Shown here in pieces: positions 54,269-64,000 of a DNA stretch of 64,000 bases (positions are counted from its first letter, which is position 1; each line of letters opens with the position of its first letter). The stretch lies in NCBI GenBank assembly GCA_008704415.1, contig VXIS01000097.1, forward strand, positions 1 to 64,000, written 5' to 3'. The notes beneath the pieces are model-generated. The model ran no database searches, was not told the DNA's origin, and saw only the letters and a list, made by a program, of their open reading frames with translations. The translations under genes were made by a program, and so were the position numbers. This DNA comes from Sphaerosporella brunnea (Eukaryota > Ascomycota > Pezizomycetes > Pezizales > Pyronemataceae).

Positions 54269-54789
54269 TCCCCACCATTCCTGCTTTTTTTCATTTGTCA
54301 CTTGCTTGATGCGAAATTCTCGATTTTTTTTTTTTTATCTTTCTGGACATCCTGGGCTTTTGTACGCGATGTCTTACTTACACGCTGCTACTAACGTGCA
54401 AAACACCGCTACATATAGATTTTAAAAAGGCATGCCTGGCTTTCAAGTTTCTGCATGCTCGACGTCAAACCGAGTTCATTATCGTCGCCACAGTGCCGTA
54501 GAGGTATAAATGATCGACGCAATGTCCGTGCGAGGGGAGCGGGACCCTACCATGACGCTGATCCCGGCAACACAACGGGGTCGGGAATCACGGAAACCCG
54601 GAATATCGGGCTTGTAAGGCTTAAGCCAAATTTGCAAAGGCTGGTACGGTAAATAAGTCGGCGGGTGATGCGCAACTAATTATGCACATGCAACGGGGAA
54701 TATGCCTGAAGTCGATCACGACAACTTCATTCAACGTGGAATTGTCAGAGGATTCTGATTCGATGGAGACCACCGTCGGCTTGCGAAAA

Positions 54790-56252
54790 CTACTGCTTCT
54801 CCCTTTCTGTCAATGCTTCTACAAATCCCACTATGTCTCGGGAGAATTCAACGGGCTTCTCGAAGGCCGGAAAGTGACCGCCCTAGACCCCTCATCAGTT
54901 TTCCGCTCAGCCCCCCCCCCCCCCTCAATGTAGTTTCTCACCGTTTTGTGGGTGTTGAAGAAAATTAGATCCCCCTCCCCAGCGATCCAACTCCTTGGTT
55001 GCGGAACGACCTTGAACAGAAATTTGTCAGCGCCCAACAATCCGCAAGAAACGTGGCTTGCATATATGCACTCACCTCCTTCGGAAACCAAGAAAACCCG
55101 AAAGGCTTCTTGATTCTCCACAGTTCCTTCCACTCATCGGTCATATTCATGAACTCTCTGTATGGATACACGGTGGTCGGATAGCACTCGGTGAGCCACC
55201 ACAGACTTGCCATTTCCAGCACAAATTCCACGGGGGGATCCTCGTCGGTCCAATCCATAAACTTCTCACCGATCCAAGCCAAGAGGGCTATGGGGCTGCT
55301 GGAAACCAGGTGCGCAATGGTGCTCGGACGAGTGCCGTGCAGCATCAGATAGGCCCGAGAATTCGCAAGCCACTCTCTCCCCCGCGCCAACCCGGCGATT
55401 TCGTGTTCCGGGAGCTCGTCCTCGGGACCACACGGTGTGGCATGCGGTAGAAACATTGACACTGTCTCACACGCGTGCGCGCGCGCGAGGCTTAATTAGC
55501 AGCTGCTGCCGCGCCAACTGCCGAAAGGAAGCTATAATACGTACAGTGACAACCGCGGCAGCGCTCCCGCGCCGTCAAGGCGCGAGCGGCCTGTGCACCC
55601 ATATTCCCACCCACCGCGATGTACGGTCCTAGGCCAAGCCCAATCATCAGTTCGTCAATGATATGGGCAGCATCGATCTGTCGAAAGTCCTTCTGCAGCG
55701 GTGGTGGGCTGGAAAACATGTAGCCTGGGAAACTGGGGGCGACGATGTGGAAACTGGGCTGGGTGCTTTTCTTGAGTTCGTCGATGAGGGGATAGAATTC
55801 GAAGAAGGAGCCTGGCCAGCCGTGCAAGAGGAGCAGGGGTACCGCGTCTGGATCCTCGGAAAAGATACCGACAAAATGGATTGTCTGGTCGCCGATCGTG
55901 GCTAGGTATTGCGGGAGCGAGTTGATTCTGGCTTCCGTGGTACGCCTTGTTCGGGTGTCAGCCTTTACCAAGTAGGTTTTGATATGTGTGTAATAGGATC
56001 TACTACTACTCCTATAGAGTCAGTAGGTAGTTTTGCATACCAATCATAGTCATTTTCCCACGTCGCTTTTGCGAGTTTCATCCATTCGCTCGTGAGTCCG
56101 AAGTTTCGGGACTGGCCTTCATAGGTGGGCCGCGCAAGCTTTGACAGCTTTACCAGCGCCGTCATGTTGTGAACTTCATCGTCCGTGAAGGACACGGTGA
56201 AGCTGCGGACGGGAATCGTGGCCTTGAAGCGTGCCGGAAATTCGTGAGACAT
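54790..56252 (-). CDS. epoxide hydrolase-like alpha/beta hydrolase with altered nucleophile
   Basis: Five exons: 56252-56041, 55945-55545, 55461-55076, 55010-54942, 54882-54790, all phases matching, 386 aa. The N-terminal EHN domain (IPVRSFTVSFTDDEVHNM, WENDYDWRTTEARINSLPQY) is followed by the hydrolase core: IHFVGIFSE, LLLLHGWPGSFFEFYPLID (HGWP oxyanion motif), PSFPGYMFSS, MHGTRPSTIAHLVSSSPIALLAWIGEKF, lid Tyr in YPYREF, and the terminal GGHFPAFEKP catalytic His (near 359). The nucleophile motif, normally GGDxG, reads GGNMG, with Asn at residue 185 in place of Asp. The protein may therefore be inactive or slow. Fold and family sure; function in doubt. Confidence 0.88.
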
Positions 56253-56735
56253 GACTGACTGTTGTTGGCGTGTGTCGGGCGTGTGTCGGTAAACAGAGGG
56301 GGGAGGGGGGGGGACACTGGCTATGCGGGCATGCGATCGGATTTATATCCGCATCCGATATTGGGACTTTGACGCGGGGCAATTCCCTCATTCCGGCCGA
56401 AAGAAATTAGGTATCCCATGCATATGTGTAACACTACTCGACTTCTGCAATCGCTGAGCTCGGACCTCTCCCCAACGTCTAACGTCCCACGACAACAAAA
56501 AAACAAAAAAAAACAAAAAAAAAAAAGCAAAAATAAGCCTTGAAGTTCTCACCGAATAAAACGTCTATCTACATCGAAGAGAATATAAAAAAAAACGCCT
56601 AATAATTATGTATACACCCCACTTTCATCAGAAAAAATAAATAAATAAAATAAATAAAAAATAAACAAAAAATTTCTACTTTTTGTATAACTATATGCCA
56701 CGTACTCTCTATCGATACTTCTCTCTACTCCAGAG

Positions 56736-58308
56736 CTAACCGGCGGCCGTCGCGTGAACATACGAATTCTCGACAGGAATGTCAATCCAACCCTGCGGAA
56801 TCCCAACGCCATACCCGTGGTTCATCGGCAGCGGCTGCACAATCAGCTTCCCCACGCTTTTCGTCGACCGGTGCTGCTGCTGCTGCTGTTCGTCCTTCTC
56901 CACGAGGCAAGCCTCGGTGTCGGTGGTATCCGTTCCGGCAGTTTTTGCCGAGCGCATGGACCGCACGCTTCCGCCCCTGCTGATCCGGCTGCCGAACGTG
57001 GCCCATCCGGCGGGAAAGCCAAAGGTGGCCTTGCTCCCGCTCCCTCGCGCGAGGACTCGCATGGCGGGGATGCAGGCGGCGCAGCCGGCGATGAAGGCCT
57101 CGAACTCGGTCAGCGAGTCGAAGGCGAGGCGGAAATTGATCTGCCGCATCCCCGAGAGCATGATGATGAGGCGCACGGCGGCGATGATGATGGACAGCGA
57201 CGACAGGACGATGAGCATGGAGGCGGCGCGGAACGAGCCTCTGCCGCGGGCGAGGTTGAGGTGGCGGAAGATGGCGCAGACGAGTCCCAGAACTGTAGTT
57301 GTTGGGCGGGTTAGTTAGTTAGAAGAGTGAGCGAGTGAGTGAGTGAGGTGAGGGGGAGAGGAGGAGGTTGTTGTTGTTGTGGCTGTTTTTTTTTTTTTTT
57401 TTTTTTTTTTTTTCTGAACTCACTCATGAGATCGGTTCCCGCGTTCAGGGATGTGATGACTAGTTCTACGATTAGGTAGGTGGGAAGCTCGTGGTGGTTT
57501 CCCTTCAGCACATCTTGGCTCACGGTCCATGTGCTCCACGTGTTTGGAGGTGTAAAAAGCACCACACCTGCGCCTGCTGTAGGACTGTATCTGGACAACA
57601 GGTCAGCGAGCTGAGCTACCACGCCAAGCATCCAGCTTCATACCCCTCGAATTCCAGTGACGAGTTCAGTTCGACGCCGGTCGCGATCCAAAGACCAATA
57701 TAGCTGCCGAGCAAGAGCCCGGTGGTACCGAACAGAAGCCAACGGGTCGGTCGAGGGAGTTGTCGGGCGAATTCAAAGTAAACCAACACAAACGAGCCTT
57801 TGACGAGCCAGAGAACCGTAACGAGCATCATCCGCATCACGAAGCATACCTGCAGCTGCACGTTAGCACACAGATGCTTTGCAGACTTCAGTTGCTGCCT
57901 TTGCTAGCTCACCGCCTTTCTGTGGGGTGGAATCAACGCCCTCAGAATCACCAAGAGCTGGTCCGCCTCTGCATCCGTGGCCGCCGTCACGCTGCTCTCC
58001 CACAGCCCGCGAAGCCGATACCATACGGTATAGTTCCATATAACCATGCAAGTACTGTTTTGGCGGTTAATTGAGTGGCAGAGCTGGGGACAGTTGTGTG
58101 GGAGAGCCTACTAGACCGTCAACATTGCCGTCGCTAACGTGACACATAAGCCCGACAACCCCCGCGGCGAAGACAGCGAGTAGGTAAATCCATAGATCGC
58201 CTTAATTCTTAAGGTCATAAAGAAGTAGAGGACTAATAGGAGGCCAATCACTGTCCCCAGACGGCCCTCCCAGCAGTAATCGGGAGTCGGTGGGTTAACA
58301 TTAACCAT
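56736..58308 (-). CDS. fungal rhodopsin-domain/PTH11-like integral membrane protein
   Basis: Exons 58308-58139, 58054-57913, 57855-57644, 57590-57424 and 57292-56736 join in phase, 415 aa. About seven hydrophobic segments: LGTVIGLLLVLYFFMTL, CVTTCMVIWNY, MMLVTVLWLVKGSFVLVYF, WLLFGTTGLLLGSYIGLWIA, LIVELVITSLNAGTDLM, MLIVLSSLSIIIAAVRLIIM, and FIAGCAACIPAMRVL. The order, including the short cytoplasmic ARQLPRPTR loop and the CAACIPAMR near the end, matches fungal rhodopsin_dom/SAT4-PTH11-like proteins, putative receptors of the plasma membrane. The C-terminal ~110 residues are cytoplasmic and low-complexity (Q-run). The fourth intron holds a long A/T tract and is about 130 bp. Exon 1-2 join is the least certain. 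Confidence 0.75.
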
Positions 58309-60299
58309 AGCCAGCGCGGTTCAGGGCAGAATAAAGAAGGTTGACCGAGTTGGGAAACTTCGAAGGATTGCGCTGTTCACCTGGGAGGGGGGGGAGGGGG
58401 GCGGGGCCTGCGATATATCGATAGCTCTATCGAGGGGAAGCGGGCGATGAATTAAGGGGGTTAACAGTTAAAAGGAGTGGAAACTGGGAAACAAAACATA
58501 ACAGTGGGAGCTTCAAATAGCAATGCACCCGTGCGTAGTTATGCACCCTCCCCCCTCTAGTTGCTTTCGCCCTGCCACCTCCCGGAAGGAGTAAATTTCA
58601 TGCTCATCAACTACGCCAAATGGGACGTCCGACACGGGAATTCGCTTGGGTGTAGACTGCAATACGAGTACTTAAACACTGTGCAGCCAGATGCCATGCC
58701 CCGCTAGACCGCTGAAGACCCAACGGTCTGGAGGCGACCACTAGCGGATGGAAAACCCAACCGCACCCCTATAACCGACTCGTATCCCAGGTGTTTTCGC
58801 AGTCCCGCAGATCCACACAGCGGGCTGATACAGAGTTCGTCGCGTTGGCTGTGCAGCCGGGTGCAAACAAAGCCAGCCGCGTTTTGTTCGCGTCCCGGAG
58901 CTCGGAGACGTCCGGACCTCATCGCGGTAAGACAAATATCCGTGAGCAGTGCCGCTTGATCGAAGAGAGCCCAGAGCATCGGATTTCGTGTGCGAGGAAC
59001 AATCCTCAGAGCCCTACCTTGGAGCCCTCCGAGGTGAAGGAAAGAAAGGTTTTGGTGTTTAGAAATCGCGGTCAAGTCGTCCTTCTTTTTTCCCCCCCCC
59101 CACAGAAAGCAAAGATTGACGGCCATAAGTCTTGGTTCTGGTTTTCGCTGCGAGCCAGATTGATAGGTACAAGGAGCTTTTTTGGTGTCATCCGCGTCGT
59201 CACGTGTTGCAGCCGCGTCCACGGGCCGAAGCGACGGCAGCCGCGGGTGATCGACGTCGGCCGGCACGAGCCGACAACCGTGCTGTTGGTGGCGCCGGGG
59301 ATCTCGTTCTCAAACCCATTGGCTCGTGTCCAGCTAGATCTGGTGAAGGTGCTCAGCGATTTTAAATGGAGTGCAGCGGTTTTCCGAACCCGGTTCAGCA
59401 TCTTACTAGAGCGGTATGACTGCAGATTATATCTATATCGTTCATCCTATATCCACCGCAAAACCCGCGATCCTTCCCCGTCTCGAGCTCTAGCAGTAGC
59501 AGCCACAGAGCTCACCGCCACGAACAACAGCAAGCACTATAAACGACCAGGTCTCAAGCTCGGCTGCCCGGCCACCGTCCCCAAGCTACAGAGACGGAGA
59601 GCTCCATCGCAATCAATGTTTGTGACCTGTAACTTCGGTACTGCAGCGCCGTCGGATACATCAACCCACAGAGTCGCTTTCTGACAGTAAGCGCCAATGT
59701 ATGTATCCTCACGCCCGTTAACCCCAAGGCAACGCTTGACTCTGCCGACCTTGCCGATGCGAGGTGCAAGGCGACACAAAGGTGAGCATTCCTTGGTGCT
59801 TCTGCTGTCGAATCGCGTGGTAGCTCAAACAGTAGCACAACTCTCCGTGAGCCCATCGTCAAAGCGCAGGCATCTGGAGGTGCCGGGAGTTCGGGCACAA
59901 TACAACCCGATAATTGGCGGACTCAGAGGTTTTATCGATGTGGCAGCAGCCCCGCCGGCCAAACTGGCTGTCGAGAACACTCCCTTTGAATGCCCGCCCG
60001 CCCCCACCCCCGCGGCAAAACTCTGGCGCCAATATTCAAATAAAACCCCCTCCCCTGTGTGCATGCACGTCAAACAGACATAGCCAAGAAAGCCAAAGCC
60101 CCGCTCCACAGAGAATACGCACCAAGACCACTCGCACAAGATAGAACCGTCCACTGCATACTAGCGAAAAAATCCTATTGACGGTCGACCGATATGTCTA
60201 AAACCCTCATCGACTCGGCAACTGTAGGTATCCACAAGCCAACCAACGCCATTACAGCACAGTCGAGTTGCTTACATATCGTAGTAATCTGGACATAAG
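58309..60299. other. intergenic; one long unsupported frame
   Basis: A plus-strand frame at 58791-59684 (297 codons) is unusually long for chance, but its translation has no recognisable domain, hydrophobic pattern or repeat. A 187-codon minus frame overlaps it. I do not call a gene. Confidence 0.35.
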
Positions 60300-61234
60300 G
60301 CGGCAACCTTACCCCAATGTCGGAGTTGTCAGGGCGGGTTCTCAAAATATCATGTTGCGCGAGTACCTCCAGCTCCGATCGTGACAACAACAACAACCAA
60401 CAAAATGCTGCCAGAGCGAAAGCGACGATGCTGGGGCGTTCGGAGCCGAGAAGGCGGAGCAGGAGCAGTGACGACTCAACACAGGAGGATCTGAGACCGG
60501 TGGAGCGTCGCCCAAGAATAAAGAACCCCCGGTTACGGAGGAGTACATCCGCCCAGACAAAGGCACGAGCCACTGGCCACAGCCGTTGAAGGCATTTACC
60601 TAGAGACCCACAAGCAATAGTTGATGTGGAGGACCCGGGTCTTCCCCCGCTTGCCCCACTACAAGAAATCGTCTCCTCACGGAGATAGTGAACCCGCGCC
60701 GTAGCAAGAAGAAAGCGGAAGCGGTGGGACCACTCCGGACGAGGGGTAGAGAGACCGAAGAAGCGAAAAGCAACCAACTGGGGAGATCGTTCGGAGGGTT
60801 TGGCATGCCAGAGCGTGGGAAGCCGATGAGAATGCGCATCCTGATGACTTGGTGTGTTGGTGAAGCATGGGAGAAACTGCACACTGAGGGCTTGGAGGTG
60901 ATTCAAAAGTCGTTTCTTGACATAGGGATTGCTCTTTCTCCTGATGGTTCTGGGGGACATCGCTGTGGAGATAGGCGATTGCACAGGCACTGGCAGATTA
61001 TGTTGTAACCTAGCAACGGCGGCTCAGCGTGGTAAGAGGCGGACCGACGATGGAATTTTAAGTGAGGATAGTGAGCCCATTTTGTTGCGCCTGTTGGACG
61101 AGAGGGGGCTCATAGCTTCGGACGAGGAGGTAAAGGAGCACACATCAGGCGATCAATCGGATGCAGGTTTTGTGCTTTCCCCCCCCCCCCCCTCGCCTTA
61201 TAGTTCTGCCCGGCCTATGTCCGCGTCAATACGG
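60300..61234 (+). mobile_element. pogo/Fot-type element fragment, copy 2 (inverted)
   Basis: Inverted relative of 39000-39954. The right end AATACGG|TA is at 61234; the left end has diverged. 60688-61008 encodes ILMTWCVGEAWEKLHTEGLE and VIQKSFLDIGIALSPDGSG, the transposase C-terminus. It lacks the 115-bp MITE of copy 1 and shows the unbroken site. The C14 run at 61179-61192 replaces a short T/C stretch of copy 1. Confidence 0.65.
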
Positions 61235-64000
61235 TACTTACTTTGAGCTCTCGAAACCAACGAGCACTAGATATGCAACAGCAGCGATTCATATGTCGGT
61301 GTTGCAACGACGACGGGTTACAGAGTCCCAAACACAAAGAAGCACTGGCCCAGACGCCGCGTGCTGCGATCGTCCACCAGAAACTCTGCGAGCGTCTTCT
61401 CCGATAGCAGCGCCGTGTCCTCACCCAAGCAGTAGGGAAGGAACAGTCCTTGAGATGCGGTCCAAGCTTGCGTACACTGTTGCTTCTATGCACTCAGCTC
61501 AAAGGCAGGCCTTGACAATCAAATCGGGCGTGTTGTGGGACGGCCTGACGTGCAAGGGAAATAACAATAGCAAACCATTGAAGTGGAGAACTTGCCTGCT
61601 TCAACGGGGGGAGGGGGGTGAATACATTGTCTGTCTTTCCTATGTATTCAACAAGGTCCATCTCCAGCCAGCCAGTCAATCCGATCCCTCGAATAGATCC
61701 CACTTGATCCCCGATCCGGGCAACGACGGCTTCCTGCGGTATCACCAATCCCAGCGGGCTGGCCGGATCCCAACAAGGAGTCCCGCCCAGCAGAAGCACC
61801 CAAAGACACCGCTGCCAGCGCCACAGAGATGGGAGGCCAGACATGAGCCGACACAATTCCGTGCGGCTGTAAGTCTCTGCCTCGGGGTGTGGGGGGGGGA
61901 GATACCATCCCCTTTCTGTAAATCCACATCCACGCGTTGAGCGAGCGATACCCGCGGTAGCTCCGACTTGCCCCCCCCCCCCGCTGGACCGGCTGCCAAC
62001 ACCGGGGGGCTTTGGCGATGTCCAAAAGCTCGTCGACACAGCGAGCGCTGGCGCGGGCGACCGCTGGGCTGCTGGCTGTGAAGGGGCCTTTCCAGAAAGC
62101 GGGCTGTTGTTCCCCATTGGTTTCTCCGCGCGAGGCGCCGCAAACATCCGCGTCGCGATCAATCACTCGCGTGTCTTCAGGCTGGCGTCTCGCTTTGAAC
62201 TCGATATCTCTTTTCAAAACCAGGCGTGTCGACACCCCGAGACTAGTTGAACCACGCAGCCTCCCGGGTTGACGGGATATTACTTCCCCCCCCAGTATTG
62301 TTACCCGCAAACATCTCGCGGCGACAAAGCAGTAACTACTAGTAAACCGTTTGTTTTTTTCTCTCTTTCCGCTCCTCGCCTCGCCTCACCGTGGGTCTGC
62401 GTTATCCGGGGTATCGTACTGTTCTCGCAAGACCCAAACCACTCCGGAAGCTGTGTGTAGAGAGATGTGGTAGGGGGAGATGTTCAAGCCGCGGATACAC
62501 CGTTCGACCTACTCTTCGGCTCTGGTAATAAGAGTAAGAAGCCTGGATCAGCGCAGGCAAGTGTCATTCAAACCCTTGAGGGGCTTGGGAGTTTCTGTAA
62601 CAAAAAAACCGCTTGCAAGCAGGCCGATTTTTCACCCCAAGCGTTGGGTAGCGCTTGTTAATGCTCGATTCATGACAGTTCCTCCTTACGTGTGCCAACC
62701 ACTCGCTGCACAAGGTCTCGTCTTCAAAAACGCTTCACTGGCGAGCACTCGCACCAACTGAGTTCAACACAGGATAGCACTCGATCGACGCCAATTCGAC
62801 AATATCCATACAGCGCTGCAACAGATTCAAATCTCTCAGACTCAGAAGGCGCCTTTCAACCCAATTCCACCACTTTTATTAGCCCCCCCACCAATCAAAA
62901 ACAAAAAAAATCCACTGATAGAGGCTGGTATGCAGCCCGCCGGCCGCTGCTGTTCGGCAGCACGGTTGGCCATTGCCAGAACAGTTCCGTTCTTTTATTT
63001 CTTCTGCATGTTAGTTCTACCATTCAGGAGCATTTGCAATCGTACATACCGGCTTGCTGTTGTACTCGGGAGCATCCGGCGTGTACACTTTCTTACAGCT
63101 AGCTCAGTCAGTCAGTAAATGCCAGTTCTTTGATGTAGCCGTTTGACAGAACCCACACTTTCTACACGGGCCGTGTTCCTGGGATCCAGAGAGAGAAAGA
63201 GATGCGATCTGTCGACGTTAAGCAGGCCCCACCCCTCCTGCTTATCCCAACTCCATACTCTTGTTGGGTCCCACAATTGCTCTGAGCAGCTCGGACGCCG
63301 CGGGAGCTGCCGACGTAGGAATCCTTCGTGTCGGCTGCTTGTATAGCCGCGGTAGCCTTCTTTCCCAGCCTCCTTCCAGTCGATGGGATGAGATCCCCTT
63401 GGCCGGACTTGGTAAAGGCATATCTGGGCGCTGCCGAGAGATTCAACATTTTCGGGTGGCGCCGAGTGTACGAGAAGGTCTGCTCCAAATAGTCCTGTTG
63501 GCGAAGAGAGAGCGATTCCGCAACACCACCTCTCTTCTATCGATCAGTGCATCAAAGTATTAAGCGGGCCCCAGCCCTCCCGCTCATCCCAACTCCACAC
63601 TGTTGTTGGGTCCCATCAAATTTCTCCACTCGCAGTTCCGATAGGTCTGAGCACGGCCGAGTCTAGTCTCAACGTCAGTCAGTAAACTGCCCGCAATTCC
63701 ACCAATCTGAACTCACAGCCAACTCCCTGCGTATCACATACTTGGGAGCATCCGTCGTGCACCGAGACATCCCGGCCAAAGGGGGGGCAACCACAACCCC
63801 ACACCCACCAAGCAGAACTCCATTTCCTGACCTACTTGTGTCGGTCGTAGTGGACCCGCGCACTTGGGCGTAGTCTGTTCCCGCCTTCTTGGAATCCAAG
63901 ATCTTCGGGTGACGCGGGAAGCCAAGCTCCTCTCCAGCCTCAATGGTGCGGTTGGCGAAGATGACCAATGCCGCACACACGACCGCTACTCTATCGATCG
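61235..64000. other. gene-poor end of window with a short duplicated segment
   Basis: Overlapping long frames on both strands at 61.2-62.3 kb are mutual shadows without domains. Two similar ~70-bp segments (about 63202-63275 and 63552-63625) share CTCCCGCTCATCCCAACTCC-like and TTGTTGGGTCCCA words, a local duplication of unknown nature. C12 run at 61971-61982. A gene continuing past the right edge cannot be excluded. Confidence 0.4.

Noticed and set aside
58791..59684. 297-codon plus-strand frame as a gene
   Set aside because: No domain, splice signal or compositional pattern; an overlapping 187-codon frame on the other strand. Length alone is suggestive, not enough.
61161..62162. Frames of 259 (plus) and 222 (minus) codons
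   Set aside because: They overlap each other, contain homopolymer-coded stretches and part of a transposon fragment, and show no recognisable protein.

Overview
The window looks like nuclear DNA of a filamentous ascomycete (Pezizomycotina). Host genes have short introns, about 45-160 bp, mostly GT..AG with CTAAC-like branch sites. A lone 5S rRNA gene lies away from any rDNA unit, and the orthologue set is fungal (polo kinase, Sin3, NC2-beta, OPA3, a cell-wall GH17 enzyme). The amount and variety of transposon debris would suit a repeat-rich genome such as the Pezizomycetes, but the genus cannot be fixed from sequence alone.

Layout. 1-14 kb is a dense nest of mobile DNA. It holds a zinc-ribbon transposase remnant; a 952-bp TIR element carrying a small spliced gene; an HNH-endonuclease gene; an intronless RAD52-like gene; three copies of one promoter-like repeat, two of them upstream of these two genes; and a small CCGTA-ended TIR element. 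One TIR of that last element was split by an intact 6.5-kb piggyBac-family transposon with two divergent genes and a 1.9-kb minisatellite. 14-29 kb is ordinary gene space: OPA3-like, a polo-like kinase, the corepressor Sin3, a Pro/Cys-rich membrane-type protein and an RGG-type protein. 29-32.5 kb is repeat-rich (5S rRNA gene, two LINE-type 3' tails, a tRNA-headed SINE-like copy, a Tc1/mariner fragment, a hAT MITE). 32.9-34.7 kb is a secreted GH17 glucanase. 35-43 kb is gene-poor, with nested non-autonomous elements and one small spliced gene candidate. 43.8-58.3 kb is gene space again: an MFS transporter pseudogene, a Gfo/Idh/MocA oxidoreductase, an F-box fragment, a MutL homologue (Mlh2 type), NC2-beta, an epoxide-hydrolase-like protein and a rhodopsin-domain-like membrane protein. 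58.3-64 kb holds a second pogo/Fot-type fragment and otherwise nothing convincing.

Functional themes. Housekeeping genes cover mitosis (polo kinase), transcriptional repression (Sin3, NC2-beta), mismatch repair (Mlh2) and mitochondria (OPA3). The most unusual part is 2.9-13.8 kb. An HNH nuclease gene and a RAD52 single-strand-annealing-domain gene sit in opposite orientation, about 400 bp apart at their 3' ends, and share the same upstream repeat. Rejoining the sequence around the nested insertions shows that the RAD52-like gene once had a full copy of that repeat. Whether this is one mobile recombination module or two members of a repeat family is inference and is flagged as such. All exon structures were worked out by eye from splice signals and reading-frame continuity; none is backed by RNA data.
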